A DNA stretch of 61,844 bases. It comes from Lichtheimia corymbifera B2541. Lineage: Eukaryota; Mucoromycota; Mucoromycetes; Mucorales; Lichtheimiaceae. The stretch lies in NCBI GenBank assembly GCA_000697475.1, contig JNEU01000738.1:1-61844 (forward strand). Direction: 5' to 3'. Made by a program: the position numbers and the translations under genes. The notes under the pieces are model-generated. The model did no database searches. It was not told the DNA's origin and saw only the letters and a program-made list of their open reading frames with translations. Below, piece after piece: positions 1 to 10,607 of this stretch (position 1 is the stretch's first letter; every line of letters begins with the position of its first letter).

Positions 1-1118
1 TTACCCATTTCCGTAACGCCTTGACACCAATCGTTTATGGATCAATAATGACACATCCTCGCTTGTCTTCTTCTCACAAAGCAATGGTGGATCATCAATA
101 ACGTTTTCTTCCTCCAACTTGTAGTCATTGGAAGCACTTTCCTCTTGTCGTCACTCGTGACAATATGAATTTGTGTGTTCCCTATTGCTTATCTCCTCCT
201 CCTAAACCAATGAGGGATCAACAATGACACTTTTTTTGTTTGTACACGCGACCATGTAGGTCGAGGCATACTTTTCGATTCATGTTGTCTCCCGCCTGTC
301 ACTCGTGATGCTCTTGAATTCATGCATTCATCCCCAACAATTATCATTTTTTACCCTTATCTTGTGCTTCTGCGAGGGATCCGGTAGATGCGATAAAGTT
401 GACCCATTGTTTTATTTTTCTGTACCCTCTGATGCTGTGAGGATTGATGCATGAATGACGGGGTGTTTTTTTTCTGGCGCCTTACGCGGGACCGTGCTCA
501 CTGAGAAACGATATATAATATTGAACACGCTCTCTATCTCACGCTCCTTATCTTTCATCTTGGCCACACACACACACACACACATCATCTTCGGGGGTTC
601 GTATTGTTGGCTCATTCAAGTTATGCTTCTTCCATGTACTCATTGCAACCATGTCATTGTAGCTGGCCACCCTTATCAAGCGTCTTCCCGCCATCTCTGG
701 CCCTTGTGCCTTCTGTTGCTGCTCTCAAGTCCCAAGTCCCATGCCATTAGCTTTTGTCACTCGCCTCCGCAACTTCCCCTTTCCCACTCTTATCCACGTA
801 AGCTTATCGTGTTGGTCTCATGTGTCTACTTGGTTATGCTGACATCTTATGTTAGGAGGGATAAAACCTCGGCACAGCCACCACCACCGAAGCCCTCCCC
901 TAACCACGGAGAGGCGACGGATGCAGGGTATACCCCTGCGTTCCCTCGGGGTATGTAATGGTATTTGGGTATTGTGATCTTTCATTGTTGATACTAACAA
1001 CATTCTTTTACTATGGTTCTTTTCCGTGATCTCTTTGGCCTTCGTTTCCTTTTTGGTTATCGTATTCCTTTTATGGATTACTTCATCTTATCAACATTCA
1101 ATTATTTTATAATAAAGA
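1..1118. other. Gene-poor left edge with a diverged repeated motif
   Basis: I see no convincing gene here. The open frames in this stretch have no recognisable domain and run through pyrimidine-rich tracts and a CA microsatellite near 565-584. A short motif of the form GG(n)GGATCA(n)CAATRAYG recurs around 31-53, 81-104 and 209-232, so the first 250 bases may be a decayed tandem or dispersed repeat. The stretch ends where the stop codon of the minus-strand gene at 1119 begins. Confidence 0.4.
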
Positions 1119-2640
1119 TTATGAGGCTTCACTGGTTTGCACTACCTTGGATAATAATCGATCTACGATACTTTTGTCCAAATCCCCCCATTCTACTTCC
1201 CATCGTTCACCATCCTCAAAATTCTCCAGTTCGGCCCATCCATCAAATAAACGGCGTCGATTCAATGGCACCTTGCGTCCTGATGCAGTAGTAATCGATA
1301 AGATCTTTTTGGTCCGGAAGGTGGCAATCACATGGATCTTGTGGGCAAGACTAGCGCCTGTCTCATTGGGAGCAATGTCAATCCATACACGGTGTTCCTC
1401 ATTGATCGATTGCACCGTGATCTGTCGCTTCTCTTTGTTAGCTACATCATTGACTGAACATTAGTAAAGAAGGAAAATCAAGGATGTTTTGCTCCCTATT
1501 TACCAAAAAGACCCATATTTTTCTTTTGTTTGTTGGATGGTGGTGCTGGTTGTTGTTGTTGTTGCGTAGCAGCAGGCGGCGATGGTATAGGTTTGGCAGC
1601 CGTTGTGTTCATTTCAGGTATACTACTACCAACACGATCTACCAAAGTGTCAATTCATCGGAATACAAAAGAAAACAAGCAAACAATGTCCTTACTAGGT
1701 AACGTCTGTGCACCTGATGATGATATTTTAGTGACGGATGGAGGAGGCATGGATCGTCTATGAGAATAAGATGATGATGATGATGATGGTGGTGGTAATG
1801 ATTCAACGAATGAAGATTGCCGTCTCTGGGGTAATGCTGGTGATGGTCTAGGAGGATGATGAGGATAATGATGTTGCTGTTGCTGTGGTGGTGATTGCAC
1901 ATGCGGAGTGTGATAACGAGGTTGTTGCACAATGGGAGGTGGGACTACAAATCCACCAACAAATGGTTGTTGTTGCTGTTGATTGTTGTTATTGCTGCCT
2001 GGTGTTGGTATTCGTGAAGTCATCATACGATAATCCTGTGGAGAAGCAACCATTTGATTCTGTTGCTGTTGCTGTTGTGATGGGAAATAGCTGTTGTTGC
2101 TATGATGATGATAGGATGATGGTTTTGGGGTATAAGCAGGTGTCATTGGTGGTTCAATGATGGATGCACAGGTGGATTGTCGATGTTCAATAAGCGAATC
2201 TGAACAAGTCTTTTCCATTCTACTCGAGGGTCGTCCACTGCTCACTTTCCAATCACTGCTCGTGACAACTGATATTCGTCGTGATCGCTGAGAGTCATGA
2301 ATGCTGCTGCTGGAATAATGGGAAGATGATATCATCGATGCTCTGTTGCTGTTGTAGCTATGATGAACCTGGTTCATATTAAGAGGAGGTGGACGCACAC
2401 CATGTGTACTCTGTGGCCGAGAGAGATGACTGACATTAGCCACCATAATAGTTTTGGCTCTGCTGTGACATGTTTACCATTGATGGTGGATACTGTTCAG
2501 GGATCGGTGTGGCACCAATAAAGGCTATAGTCAAATGTCAGTATACAACAAGGGTGCCATTAGAGACCCATGACAAGTCACTTACAAGCATTGTTGGGTG
2601 GGTGAGAAGAGAGCGATTGCTGGAATGACGACGGGTGCAT
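1119..2640 (-). CDS. Low-complexity protein with an unassigned conserved-looking C-terminal domain
   Basis: Five exons on the minus strand: 2586-2640, 2478-2524, 1696-2410, 1504-1638 and 1119-1453, giving 428 aa in one frame. All introns are GT-AG and 50-67 nt long; the last has a TACTAAT branch-like site. The start at 2640 is chosen because its short first exon splices in frame into the long Gln-rich exon, while the longer frame opening at 2446 lies partly in an intron. Residues 1 to about 300 are rich in Gln, Ser, His, Pro and Asn, including Q5-7 runs, and look disordered. The last 110 residues change character: they are compact, with alternating beta-like segments (VWIDIAP, IHVIATF, ILSIT) and an acidic helix near the end, suggesting a small folded, ubiquitin- or RA-like domain. 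I do not recognise the family; a regulatory or scaffold role is only a guess. Confidence 0.75.
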
Positions 2641-3241
2641 AAAGAGTGAGAGAAAACGAGAGAAGAACCCCTCTTTAAGAGTGACTCCAGTACGGCTTAA
2701 AATTGGACTCAGTCAATTAGCAAGGTAGTAGACAGAAGCTTGGCAAAGGAGCACGCGTGTGTGTGTGTGTGTATATATATAAACCATGGTGAATCACCTG
2801 CTTCGTACTGCTACAATGATGGTGACACCACTTTTTCTTTTGACGCCATCCATCTACCCAGTAAGCGTGAGACAATTTATCTCTTCCCTTAATCTCGGAT
2901 ATGCCAAGACAAATCCAATGCATGATAATAGTAGTAGTAACAACAAGGCTGATGATGATTTGGGATGCACGCATGCAACTCGCCAAACATCCATTTGGGA
3001 CTCAAGAACCACTTTGTTCCTCAAATTACGGTGACAAGCGCGATGCTGCACATCCTGCATAATGCTCACGCATCACACATCACCATTGCATTTAAAAAAA
3101 TCTGTCACTTGATCACATGTCGAATCTATACCTGACTGAGGAAGGTAGCCTGTCTTGGCTGAATCATCTATTGCATCATGATCTGGCTAGAAATGTGCGA
3201 TTTGGAATATTGGAGGGTGTTTATTCTTTAAAAAACTTCAT
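2641..3241. other. Intergenic region with TG/TA microsatellite
   Basis: No gene seen. A (GT)n run followed by TA repeats lies at about 2757-2780, next to the 5' ends of short open frames that I regard as chance. This stretch holds the promoter of the minus-strand gene starting at 2640 and the 3' flank of the reductase that ends at 3242. Confidence 0.5.
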
Positions 3242-4481
3242 TTACATTGGGATGAGGGGTTTGGGAACATAAGGTTCCTCAAGATACTTGATTTCCTCTT
3301 CAGTTAATTTCACCTTGAGAGAAGCAATGGCGTCGTAAAGATGAGCTTCTTTGCTGATACCAACAATGGGAGCAGTGACATAAGGCTTGCTAAGCAACCA
3401 AGCAAGGGAAACCTGCAAAAAGGCAATTCATGAGTTTTCCATAATCTCCTAATGTACCACTTTATACCTCGTACCTGTGCAGAGCTGACACTTTTCTTTT
3501 CAGCAATCTCGCCCACGCGTTCAACAATAATGTTGTCAGCATCAAGCATGCGATTCATGCCTTGGAATACATCAGTTTCGGAACGTTGGGTCTTGGTCTT
3601 TCTGCCAGCGAGTTTGCCCATAGCAAGGGGTGACCATGGAATACCACCAATACCAGCGTCCAACGAGTAAGGGATCACTTCGCGTTCTTCTTCACGGTAC
3701 ACCAAATTGTAAAGGTTTTGCATGCTAACAAACTTGGTCCATCCATTCTTTTCGGCAATGTTATTGGCCTTTTGGAATTCCCAGGCATGCATTGAGCTGG
3801 CACCAATATAGCGAACCTTGCCAGATTTGACCAAGTCATGTAATGCTTCCATGGTCTCTTCAATAGGAGTATTCTAGACGCATATCAATATGAGTTTTGT
3901 TATGTCGCATATATATCAATCGATGAATTATTACCTGATCGAAGCGGTGAATCTGATAAAGATCGATGTAGTCTACATCAAGGCGTTTGAGAGAGGCATC
4001 ACATGCATCGAAAATATGCTTGCGGGAAAGGCCAAAGCGGTTGACGAGTTGAGGATCCTTGGACATAGCTTCTGGGGACAAGTTGACAGGGGTACTTCCT
4101 TCGAGCACTGGGAAGCATACCTTGGTGGCAACGACAATACGATCGCGTGGCATATTGAATTGCTTGATAGCCTTGCCAAGAATCTCCTCGCTTTTACCGT
4201 TGGAGTATACGTCGGCAGTGTCAAAAAAGTTGATTCCAGCGTCATAGGCTTTCTTAATCATAGCAAGCGACTCTTCAGAGTTCAACGCCCAACCATTCCA
4301 TTCCTTGTCACCATATGACATGAAACCCAGACAAATGCGGGAGACCTTTTTTTTTTGTGTAAAGCAATCGTCAGTATATTTGGGTTGGTATAGGATTCTA
4401 TATTCAACTTACGCGAAGACCAGTCTTGCCCAAACGAGCATATTCCATAGCGGTGGTGTCGTTATTATTGTTGTTGCTCAT
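3242..4481 (-). CDS. Aldo/keto reductase
   Basis: NADPH-dependent oxidoreductase of the aldo/keto reductase superfamily, probably cytosolic, reducing aldehydes or ketones; the substrate cannot be read from sequence. Four exons on the minus strand: 4413-4481, 3935-4345, 3475-3873 and 3242-3412, giving 349 aa, the usual length. The N-terminus reads MSNNNNNDTTAMEYARLGKTGLR and continues into VSRICLGFMSYGD. The catalytic tetrad is visible: Asp and Tyr in FFDTADVYSNG, Lys in VVATKVCFP and His in DLYQIHRFD. The cofactor-binding C-terminal part (NLYNLVYREEER, IPWSPLAMGKLAG, and a VGISK segment near the end) is present. The first ATG after the intron-containing frame is internal; the true start lies in the small first exon. 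No intact gene lies directly beside it, so the context gives no pathway. Confidence 0.93.
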
Positions 4482-6032
4482 GATGATGATCTGTTCGAAA
4501 AAGTGTTATGGTATGTTGCAAGTTGAACAGTGATCCTACCCTATGCCCACTTTATATACGAACCCTTGAAAGCCAGGTAGGGTACGTAACTTCTTTTCCA
4601 AACTAGTGTCTGAGTCGTCAGCGTATACCTTTTCAAGGATAATAATAAAGCTGGTCCGATCTCGTTGTTCGATCGAAGGCAGTCTGTACACTAGATTCAT
4701 CCCCCTTACTACATTTTCGGAAGATGCATGCGTAATCATTTACTTTATCCTAGTCCAATGATGAATGAGCGTTCCTCTTTGCAAGGGATATGACAGCAAA
4801 AGTAACACATTTGCTCAATGGCCCGATTTGACCGAATCCCAGCCATCCACTCACAACATGTATTAACACCCCTTTGCTTTTCTTCAGCTGAAAAAGTATC
4901 CTCCGCCTGTATTGTCCTATGGTTGCGAAGATTCTTGAAGACATGTTTACCTTAATTTTCACGCACCCACTTGTTTTAGTGCTTTACGTTTGAAAATACA
5001 CAAGGTGGAGGATATCATCCAACTTTTGGAATCCGCAATACGCATTCAGGCAGCTTAGCGAAATTTCGGCTCTTGATATAAACGAAGATGGTCTAGCAGT
5101 GCAGCTTTTGATATAGTGCTCACAAAATATAATAATAAGTAGTAGCATTGCAGCAATGCGGAAGTCTGTGATTCAGGCTTCATTAGAAAGAATCTTTAAA
5201 GTGAGCATCATTAGATAGCACAACACCCCTTTATCGCTTCAGCTCAAAATGATGTCTTGTATTATGGCAGCACTATTCTAAAGTAATGTTTTGACTGACA
5301 CATGCCGTCACGTTCTTAAAGATACCACTCACGTTATCACAATATAGCTTTTGAAACAAGCTCGAATTCCTGATCTTTGAATGATAGCGTGCCGAGAGAA
5401 AGTTGTCACCCTAGATGTTTTATGCACAAGTACAATGACCCATTCTATGCCATCATTGCCCACGATACGTATATTATACAGATACATACATCCTTCTGAC
5501 TCACTTCGTTGTATTATGCTCGGTCAAAAACCCAATCATGAGGATTACTACGCCCGTGCGATCCTCCAATCGTAGTGGTAAACTATTCGATACTTACACG
5601 CGAAGCGAGAAATTGGAGCCGCTATTAGAACCACCAAAAAGGCTGAAAGCAGTATATATGTAGGGGTGAAGAGGGATATGCGTGCTTGACTATCAATGTA
5701 TTTATTATATCATGTGTAATGCGGATAAAATGAACATAGGAACGTAAGAATACCAGCGCTAGTAGTAATATGGTTGATGATAGAGAAGGGTGAGGAACTT
5801 GTTTGGCTGTGATATTGAGGGTGCCTTGACAGCTTTTTCCTCCCTTAAAGTAAAGTACAGCACATCTTTCTTGCACTGGCTTGTGTAACTGTAAGCAAAA
5901 GCACCAGCAGCAGAGACTTAAGCCAATTTCTTGCCAACTTGAGAAGCAAAATACCAATAGCGAGATGAGTGAACGAAGATACACGGTAGAGACAGAACGA
6001 GATAAAGACCTGCAGAGTTGCAAAGTTGGCTA
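4482..6032. other. Intergenic stretch without a supportable gene
   Basis: About 1.5 kb with only short frames. A minus-strand frame opening at 6081 (Met at 6079-6081, about 78 codons, hydrophobic) overlaps the end of the neighbouring gene in another frame and is more likely chance. A short phrase of the form CACCCCTTT(n)CTTCAGCT appears twice (about 4867-4887 and 5224-5244), suggesting a small old duplication. Promoter elements of the reductase are presumably just above 4482. Confidence 0.4.
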
Positions 6033-6562
6033 TCAAAGTAACCGTTGCCGTTTGTTTGATTTGATCGGGGACCTCGGGCATGGTGATAGTTTTACGCTTG
6101 AATCGTCGAGAAGTGAGTCGTCAACAACAGCACCCACCAGTTCTTTGCGTATGACGGCGTTGTGAGTGTTTTTCACGACGTGTTTCACTTGGTTGATGAG
6201 TGATATCAGTGATCCCATATCATCAGCAAATGAGTCTAAAGAGCTCGGATAAAACATTGGTCTGCATCTTGTCATCCTGCATATATACGGCGCTGGGCGA
6301 TCCATTAAGAGAAGTGTGAGTTTTGTGCCTGTAAAATATGTGAAAGAGAGATTAAGTTATGAAAAAGCACAACTAAATGCCACTAACCCATTATGATAAA
6401 TGCAGGTATTTTCAGGCCAGTTGCCTTTGGAAATGACTTGAAAGGAACACACAACATATCCTTCAACATTCTCGGCGCTCTGCTTCTCGTCGTTCTTTGG
6501 TGCCTTGGCCTCCTTCGTCTTGTCGACCAGCCTCGCAGCACCCAAACTCCCCAGCCGTGCAT
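6033..6562 (-). CDS. Small gene or gene fragment, possibly of a repeated lineage-specific family
   Basis: Two exons, 6388-6562 and 6033-6328, joined by a 59-nt GT-AG intron, give 156 aa. Splicing makes one continuous frame: an Arg-rich N-terminus, a central segment reading FIIMGTKLTLLLMDRPAPYI, then FADDMGSLISLINQVKHVV and a Lys/Arg-rich tail. The central hydrophobic strand followed by a Met-Asp-Arg turn looks like a real fold. Its general look recalls repeated hypothetical proteins of Mucoromycota genomes, but I cannot name the family. It stops 63 bp before the terminal repeat of copy A (6626), so it may be cargo, a truncated neighbour, or a decayed gene beside the insertion. The start ATG at 6562 is preceded by an in-frame stop, so an additional upstream exon cannot be excluded. 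Confidence 0.45.
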
Positions 6563-6625
6563 TTTAGCAGTAGGTCTGCCCTATGTCCATGTAACTTTCG
6601 GTGACCACGAGGCAGACCTAAGTTG

Positions 6626-7408
6626 GGAAGCCGTTAAATCAGCATCATTCTCCTTCTGCCGCCATCGGAAACTGAATAGATTCAACGGGAGGTTGCACCA
6701 TGTCAACTTCAGCACCAGAGGTAGACCATGGTACCGAAACCAACTTTTGCAGATGCTTCACGGAGAGATAGCTATATCGAAAGTAGCATGGTGGCGTGTA
6801 TGAGTAGCGACTCATCAAGCGAAATGATTGAGGTTTACCCTTTTATAAGAATCCAATATCACAGAGCACGACAGCAACAAGAGGAGGCAAACAAAGGAAC
6901 CCTATGAATGACACCGAGGATCAGCGCTTATTCACAGGTTGCAAGATGGGATATACACACAAACCTTGGACATTGGACCTTGTGAGCAATCAAAGAAGTA
7001 TGGCAGTGGAGGGAAGAGATATGTGGTAGAATGATGGGCGGCGACAACATCCTTTTATTATGCATTGTGGGCGTGGGTATTTCTCTCTGTTGGGGATGAT
7101 GCATTGATAAATTGATACAAGAGCTGATAAAGTGATGGGGCGTATGCACCAGGAGAGCCTAGTAGGTGCAATGTTATCTATGCATACATCGGCAGGTGAT
7201 AAGAAATCTACCAAGGAAGGTAATCACCTGTACGCCTAATGCACATCCCCATTATTATAAAGACGACTTACCATGTTATCAATCTACTCTTATATTGGTG
7301 TGCCTGTTCGGTAAGCAGCGACAATGATCGGATCACCTTTGATATCAGCAATCAAGCCTCATCTGGCATTGCGCAACCGCGATTTGAATAGAGGATGGTG
7401 CAAGACTA
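6626..7408 (-). repeat. Dispersed repeat copy A (terminal-inverted-repeat family)
   Basis: This copy lies in the opposite orientation to copies B and C. Its left edge carries GGAAGCCGTTAAATCA (6626-6641), which is the end of copy C read in reverse, followed by TTGCACCATGTC at 6693-6704. The core (about 6930-7260) matches copies B and C at nucleotide level, including the segment around the AATAAAAGGATG-type motif (minus strand) and the GATATCAGCAATCAAGCCTC end. The outer right terminus is lost after about 7408, so the copy is truncated there. Relative to copy C it carries an extra 16-18 bp just inside the left terminus. Confidence 0.75.
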
Positions 7409-7642
7409 CGTATTACCATACGCAAAGCATTATAGAATTGTAAGTATAACCACTACCTCTTCATGAGATTGCCAACCAGAGAAAATTGCATGTCAATAGA
7501 GTAGCTAGAGCTAATAACTCAAGCACAGGTATATTGTATTTGAAAGCAATGCATGGTAATAATTTATTACGTGTTTAAAGGTATGACACATTTTTTCTCT
7601 CTCTTTTTAATCAATGCAGAATGTCCATTTGTTTCTAATGTA

Positions 7643-9646
7643 TCAAACAACAAAAGAATCTAATCCAAGCCCACAAACATTGAACGGCTCCGGGCCATCT
7701 TGTCGGAAAATGATACGGATTGCCCGTATTGAGTCAGCATCTTGTCCGCATTCTAGACCCATACGTAGCCGTGGTGGGACATGGTGCCAACCGGAAGTAG
7801 GCTTCGTTTTACACGTGACCTACAACCAAGCAATAAAAATTAAAACATGGCTCATTCTTCATTGGAGGGCATAAAGCCTACCCAGTCATTGTCGTCTTTG
7901 GACACCTCTACATCGAACAAGCCCTCTGCATGCTGAATATCATTACACGTATAGATTTGCAATAATTCAGGCCGTATGTCTCCCATCAATATCAAGCCAA
8001 AGTAGTCGCCCTTTTTGGGTTCTACAATGGAACTTGTGTTAGCATGTCGACGCAGCGATGAGTTCGCATATTCCCAACTTACTTTCAAAGGTATTCCAGC
8101 AAGTATTAGGATCCTGATCAACAGCCATATGATACGCATGCTCAGCAAAGAATTCGTGGGTGGGTATGTTGCCAATTGTGTCGTATGTCATTTCCCAATC
8201 AGGGATACTGGTCACTTCAGTGCGATTGAATGTCAGGTTACTTGGATCTGGGATAAAGTCCATGTTGGTGATAAACATGCATCGATCATTGGTACACGAT
8301 GCTCTAATAAAGGATATGTTAATTGAAGTACGCTTCAAGATTGTATCGTTAATTTACCTCACATCACGTTCATCTAATGTAGGTACTTCTTCCGACCGTT
8401 CGAAAAAGTCTTTGGGTGCATCTGATAAATCAGCTTCCAGCGTGCGTTGCATACGTCGTGCTGCTTGTAACTTTGGATACAATGTTAGCAGAAGTCCACA
8501 ATGCATATTTCCTTTCCCACTTACGATATTTGAGTATGTACGAGAAGACCATTCTGGTGTCGATCCATCCAAAGTAGTAGTAGCAGCAGCAGCAGAGTGG
8601 ATAGGGTTTGCAAGAATCCAAGGATACTGGTTTGTCCATAATGCAAAGTATATATCTGCCAATCGGATCCTGTCTTTGCCAAGCGAGGATTTACCCATCT
8701 TTGTCAAGAACGTTTGTGCTTCAGTCCTTTGTAAAAATGTGCCATATTGAAGATCAACATAACCCGAATGCATCGAGACCTCTAACAAACAGACGTCCAT
8801 TAGTCGATTGTCGTTTAATAATCAATACTCGTGTTTATACCAGAATTACGGAAGCGTCGACGAACTTGATCCAGATAAAGAGTGGGTGGAGAATGAGCAT
8901 GAACCAAGGTTGGGTATCGAATCATGTTCAAGTATAAGGTGTCCATATTCGGATTGATCCATGTATCATCTTGCATGAAGCATGTGTCGAACGACGCCAT
9001 TGCGCATGTGGTGAACCTTGCAAAGCTCCCAAGATGTTCGTTCTTTTCATCAAAGATTTCAATGTTGATATGTGATGCCTTGTTGATATCCAATGCAAGT
9101 TGCTATGATAATTCAAAGGCAGTTGAGTATACATAGATGATTGATCACACACACACACGTACGCACACATACCTCCACTGTTAGCTTTTGTCTTGTCATG
9201 GGATTATGGATATAGATCTCGCGAATGAATGGATATCGTAATAAATGATGGACGACACGCACAATGTTGTCTGGATCTTGTGATATACGATAGATGACAG
9301 CTGTCACTGCTTTCAAATCGCTATTACGGCTAAGGGCGTCTGTCATAAACATATCAGGTGTAAACGCACTCCGTTGCTGTTCATGGTCATTGTCGAGTGT
9401 GGTAGGCCAAACAGGCAAGTCAATGCGATAGGATGTTGGCTCACGTTGCAAAACAGAGCCTTGCGAATCGGCAGAACGGGAACTATTGCTGGTGGTTGAA
9501 CCGAAGAAAAGAAAGATAAGAATGCCAATACTGATCAAGGCAAGTCGTTTCCGATGATGAAGAAGCCAAGATGTAACATTGGGAGCGGTGGAATTGTCAT
9601 GGTATCGTCGTCGGAAAAGAGGAAGCTGTTTACTGCTATTGTTCAT
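7643..9646 (-). CDS. Type II membrane glycosyltransferase with discoidin-like C-terminal region
   Basis: Seven exons on the minus strand (9173-9646, 8841-9102, 8525-8781, 8358-8470, 8083-8303, 7882-8021, 7643-7819) give 547 aa in frame. A short basic cytosolic N-terminus is followed by one membrane segment (about residues 35-49) and a Ser-rich stem, the topology of Golgi glycosyltransferases. The catalytic region starts near residue 100 with AVIYRISQDPDNIVRVVHHL and carries a QDDTW motif (Asp203-Asp204), a DXD-like metal/nucleotide-sugar site as in GT-A enzymes. The fold and the N-P-x-T layout recall the exostosin/EXTL (GT64-like) group, but assignment is tentative. Residues 430-440 read DQDPNTCWNT, typical of F5/8 (discoidin) or carbohydrate-binding modules, and the C-terminal beta-rich region continues from there. 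The start at 9646 is preferred over an upstream in-frame Met because it puts a typical short tail before the membrane anchor. Confidence 0.8.
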
Positions 9647-9975
9647 GGTGCTTGTCCATATGTGCAAGGAAAAGCTGATATAGATCCCTCCTCCTCGTTT
9701 CCAAGCAAATTCGCTTCCCAAAGCCTTGTGCAACCTGGTCATCAAGAATTAAGTTCAGATTGATTGGTATTCAATGTAGATATGGTGCTATTGCATGATC
9801 TAGTTTCTCTACAATAAACTTTTTCAAGATATCTCTTAAACTATGGCTTGCTGATTCACTTGTTATCTATCATCCAATTCAAGTGGGGCATGGCATCCAG
9901 GACCAAGATCTATGTATAAGCCAAGGCACGAGTATAAGAACATCATTATAAAACTAAACAAAAATCAATGTATGT

Positions 9976-10215
9976 CTACTTGCGTGGATTTCCCATCGGG
10001 TCGTTGATGAGGTTCCAAAAACAAGCGCTGTCATTTCCACACTCTTCTTTTTCGGTATGAGATGCTGCACAACAGGCCTCAGTATTGATGAAATCCTTGT
10101 TCGAGGTGCAATCAACAACACGGTGAGATCCTTTTTGACTGGTCGCCCTTACAGCATTGGACAGCGTTAGAAATACAAGGAATGAGCATATTATAGGTGT
10201 CTGGTTGACTATCAT
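9976..10215 (-). CDS. Small secreted cysteine-rich protein
   Basis: Single-exon frame of 79 aa. The first 24 or so residues form a clear signal peptide (hydrophobic IICSFLVFLTLSNAVRA). The mature part is about 55 residues with Cys in VDCTS, EACCAAS, KEECGN and SACFW, a pattern able to form disulfides. It sits alone between the glycosyltransferase and the PPR gene and is read in the same direction as both. I do not recognise a family. Small secreted Cys-rich proteins in fungi include defence, effector and cell-wall proteins; nothing here decides between them. Confidence 0.65.
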   Translation of the reverse strand: MIVNQTPIICSFLVFLTLSNAVRATSQKGSHRVVDCTSNKDFINTEACCAASHTEKEECGNDSACFWNLINDPMGNPRK

Positions 10216-10607
10216 AGTGTTCGTTGTTTAAAGAGCTAACAGCAGAAGAAAAAAAAGAAGCGACGATAGAATCTGAGGAAGCTTGTTTTGGCTTCCATCA
10301 ACAGTAACGTATAAGGGGTATTATGCAGGGGTGCCCACCTTCACTGCTTTTCATTCGTCTTCAAGTATGTTGAGAAGGAAACACAGCAGACACAAGACCT
10401 CATAAGGGCGTATAGCCACCATCGCCCCTGAGGTTACAGTAACTGGTAATTTCAATATCCACAAAGTTATACTATCCACTAATATTCATCACAGCTGTGG
10501 ATGAGATACGTATATACAAATGTTTATTAAGTAGTAGCGTGTAAAAGGGGAATATTAGGGAATATATACAATCCAATAATGGCAAGAGATGAAACGAAAA
10601 TGTAGAA
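10216..10607. other. Intergenic region between secreted protein and PPR gene
   Basis: No gene seen. This stretch holds the promoter of the small secreted protein, read leftwards from 10215, and the 3' flank of the PPR gene that ends at 10608. An ATATACAA/TTTATT-rich part near 10510-10580 would suit a 3'-end signal for the PPR transcript. Confidence 0.4.

Noticed and set aside
455..958. 167-codon frame near the left edge
   Set aside because: Runs through a CA microsatellite and pyrimidine-rich sequence, with no domain and no gene-like composition.
2446..2446. Met at 2446 as the start of the first gene
   Set aside because: That Met lies inside a 67-nt intron; splicing 2478 to 2410 gives a clean continuous frame to an upstream ATG at 2640.
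5845..6081. Small membrane protein on the minus strand (78 codons)
   Set aside because: It overlaps the end of a better two-exon model in another frame and has no family resemblance; possible splice sites give several equally weak continuations.
6990..7214. Conserved peptide encoded by repeat copies A and B
   Set aside because: Two different frames are about equally preserved between copies, so the similarity reflects nucleotide relatedness rather than coding constraint.
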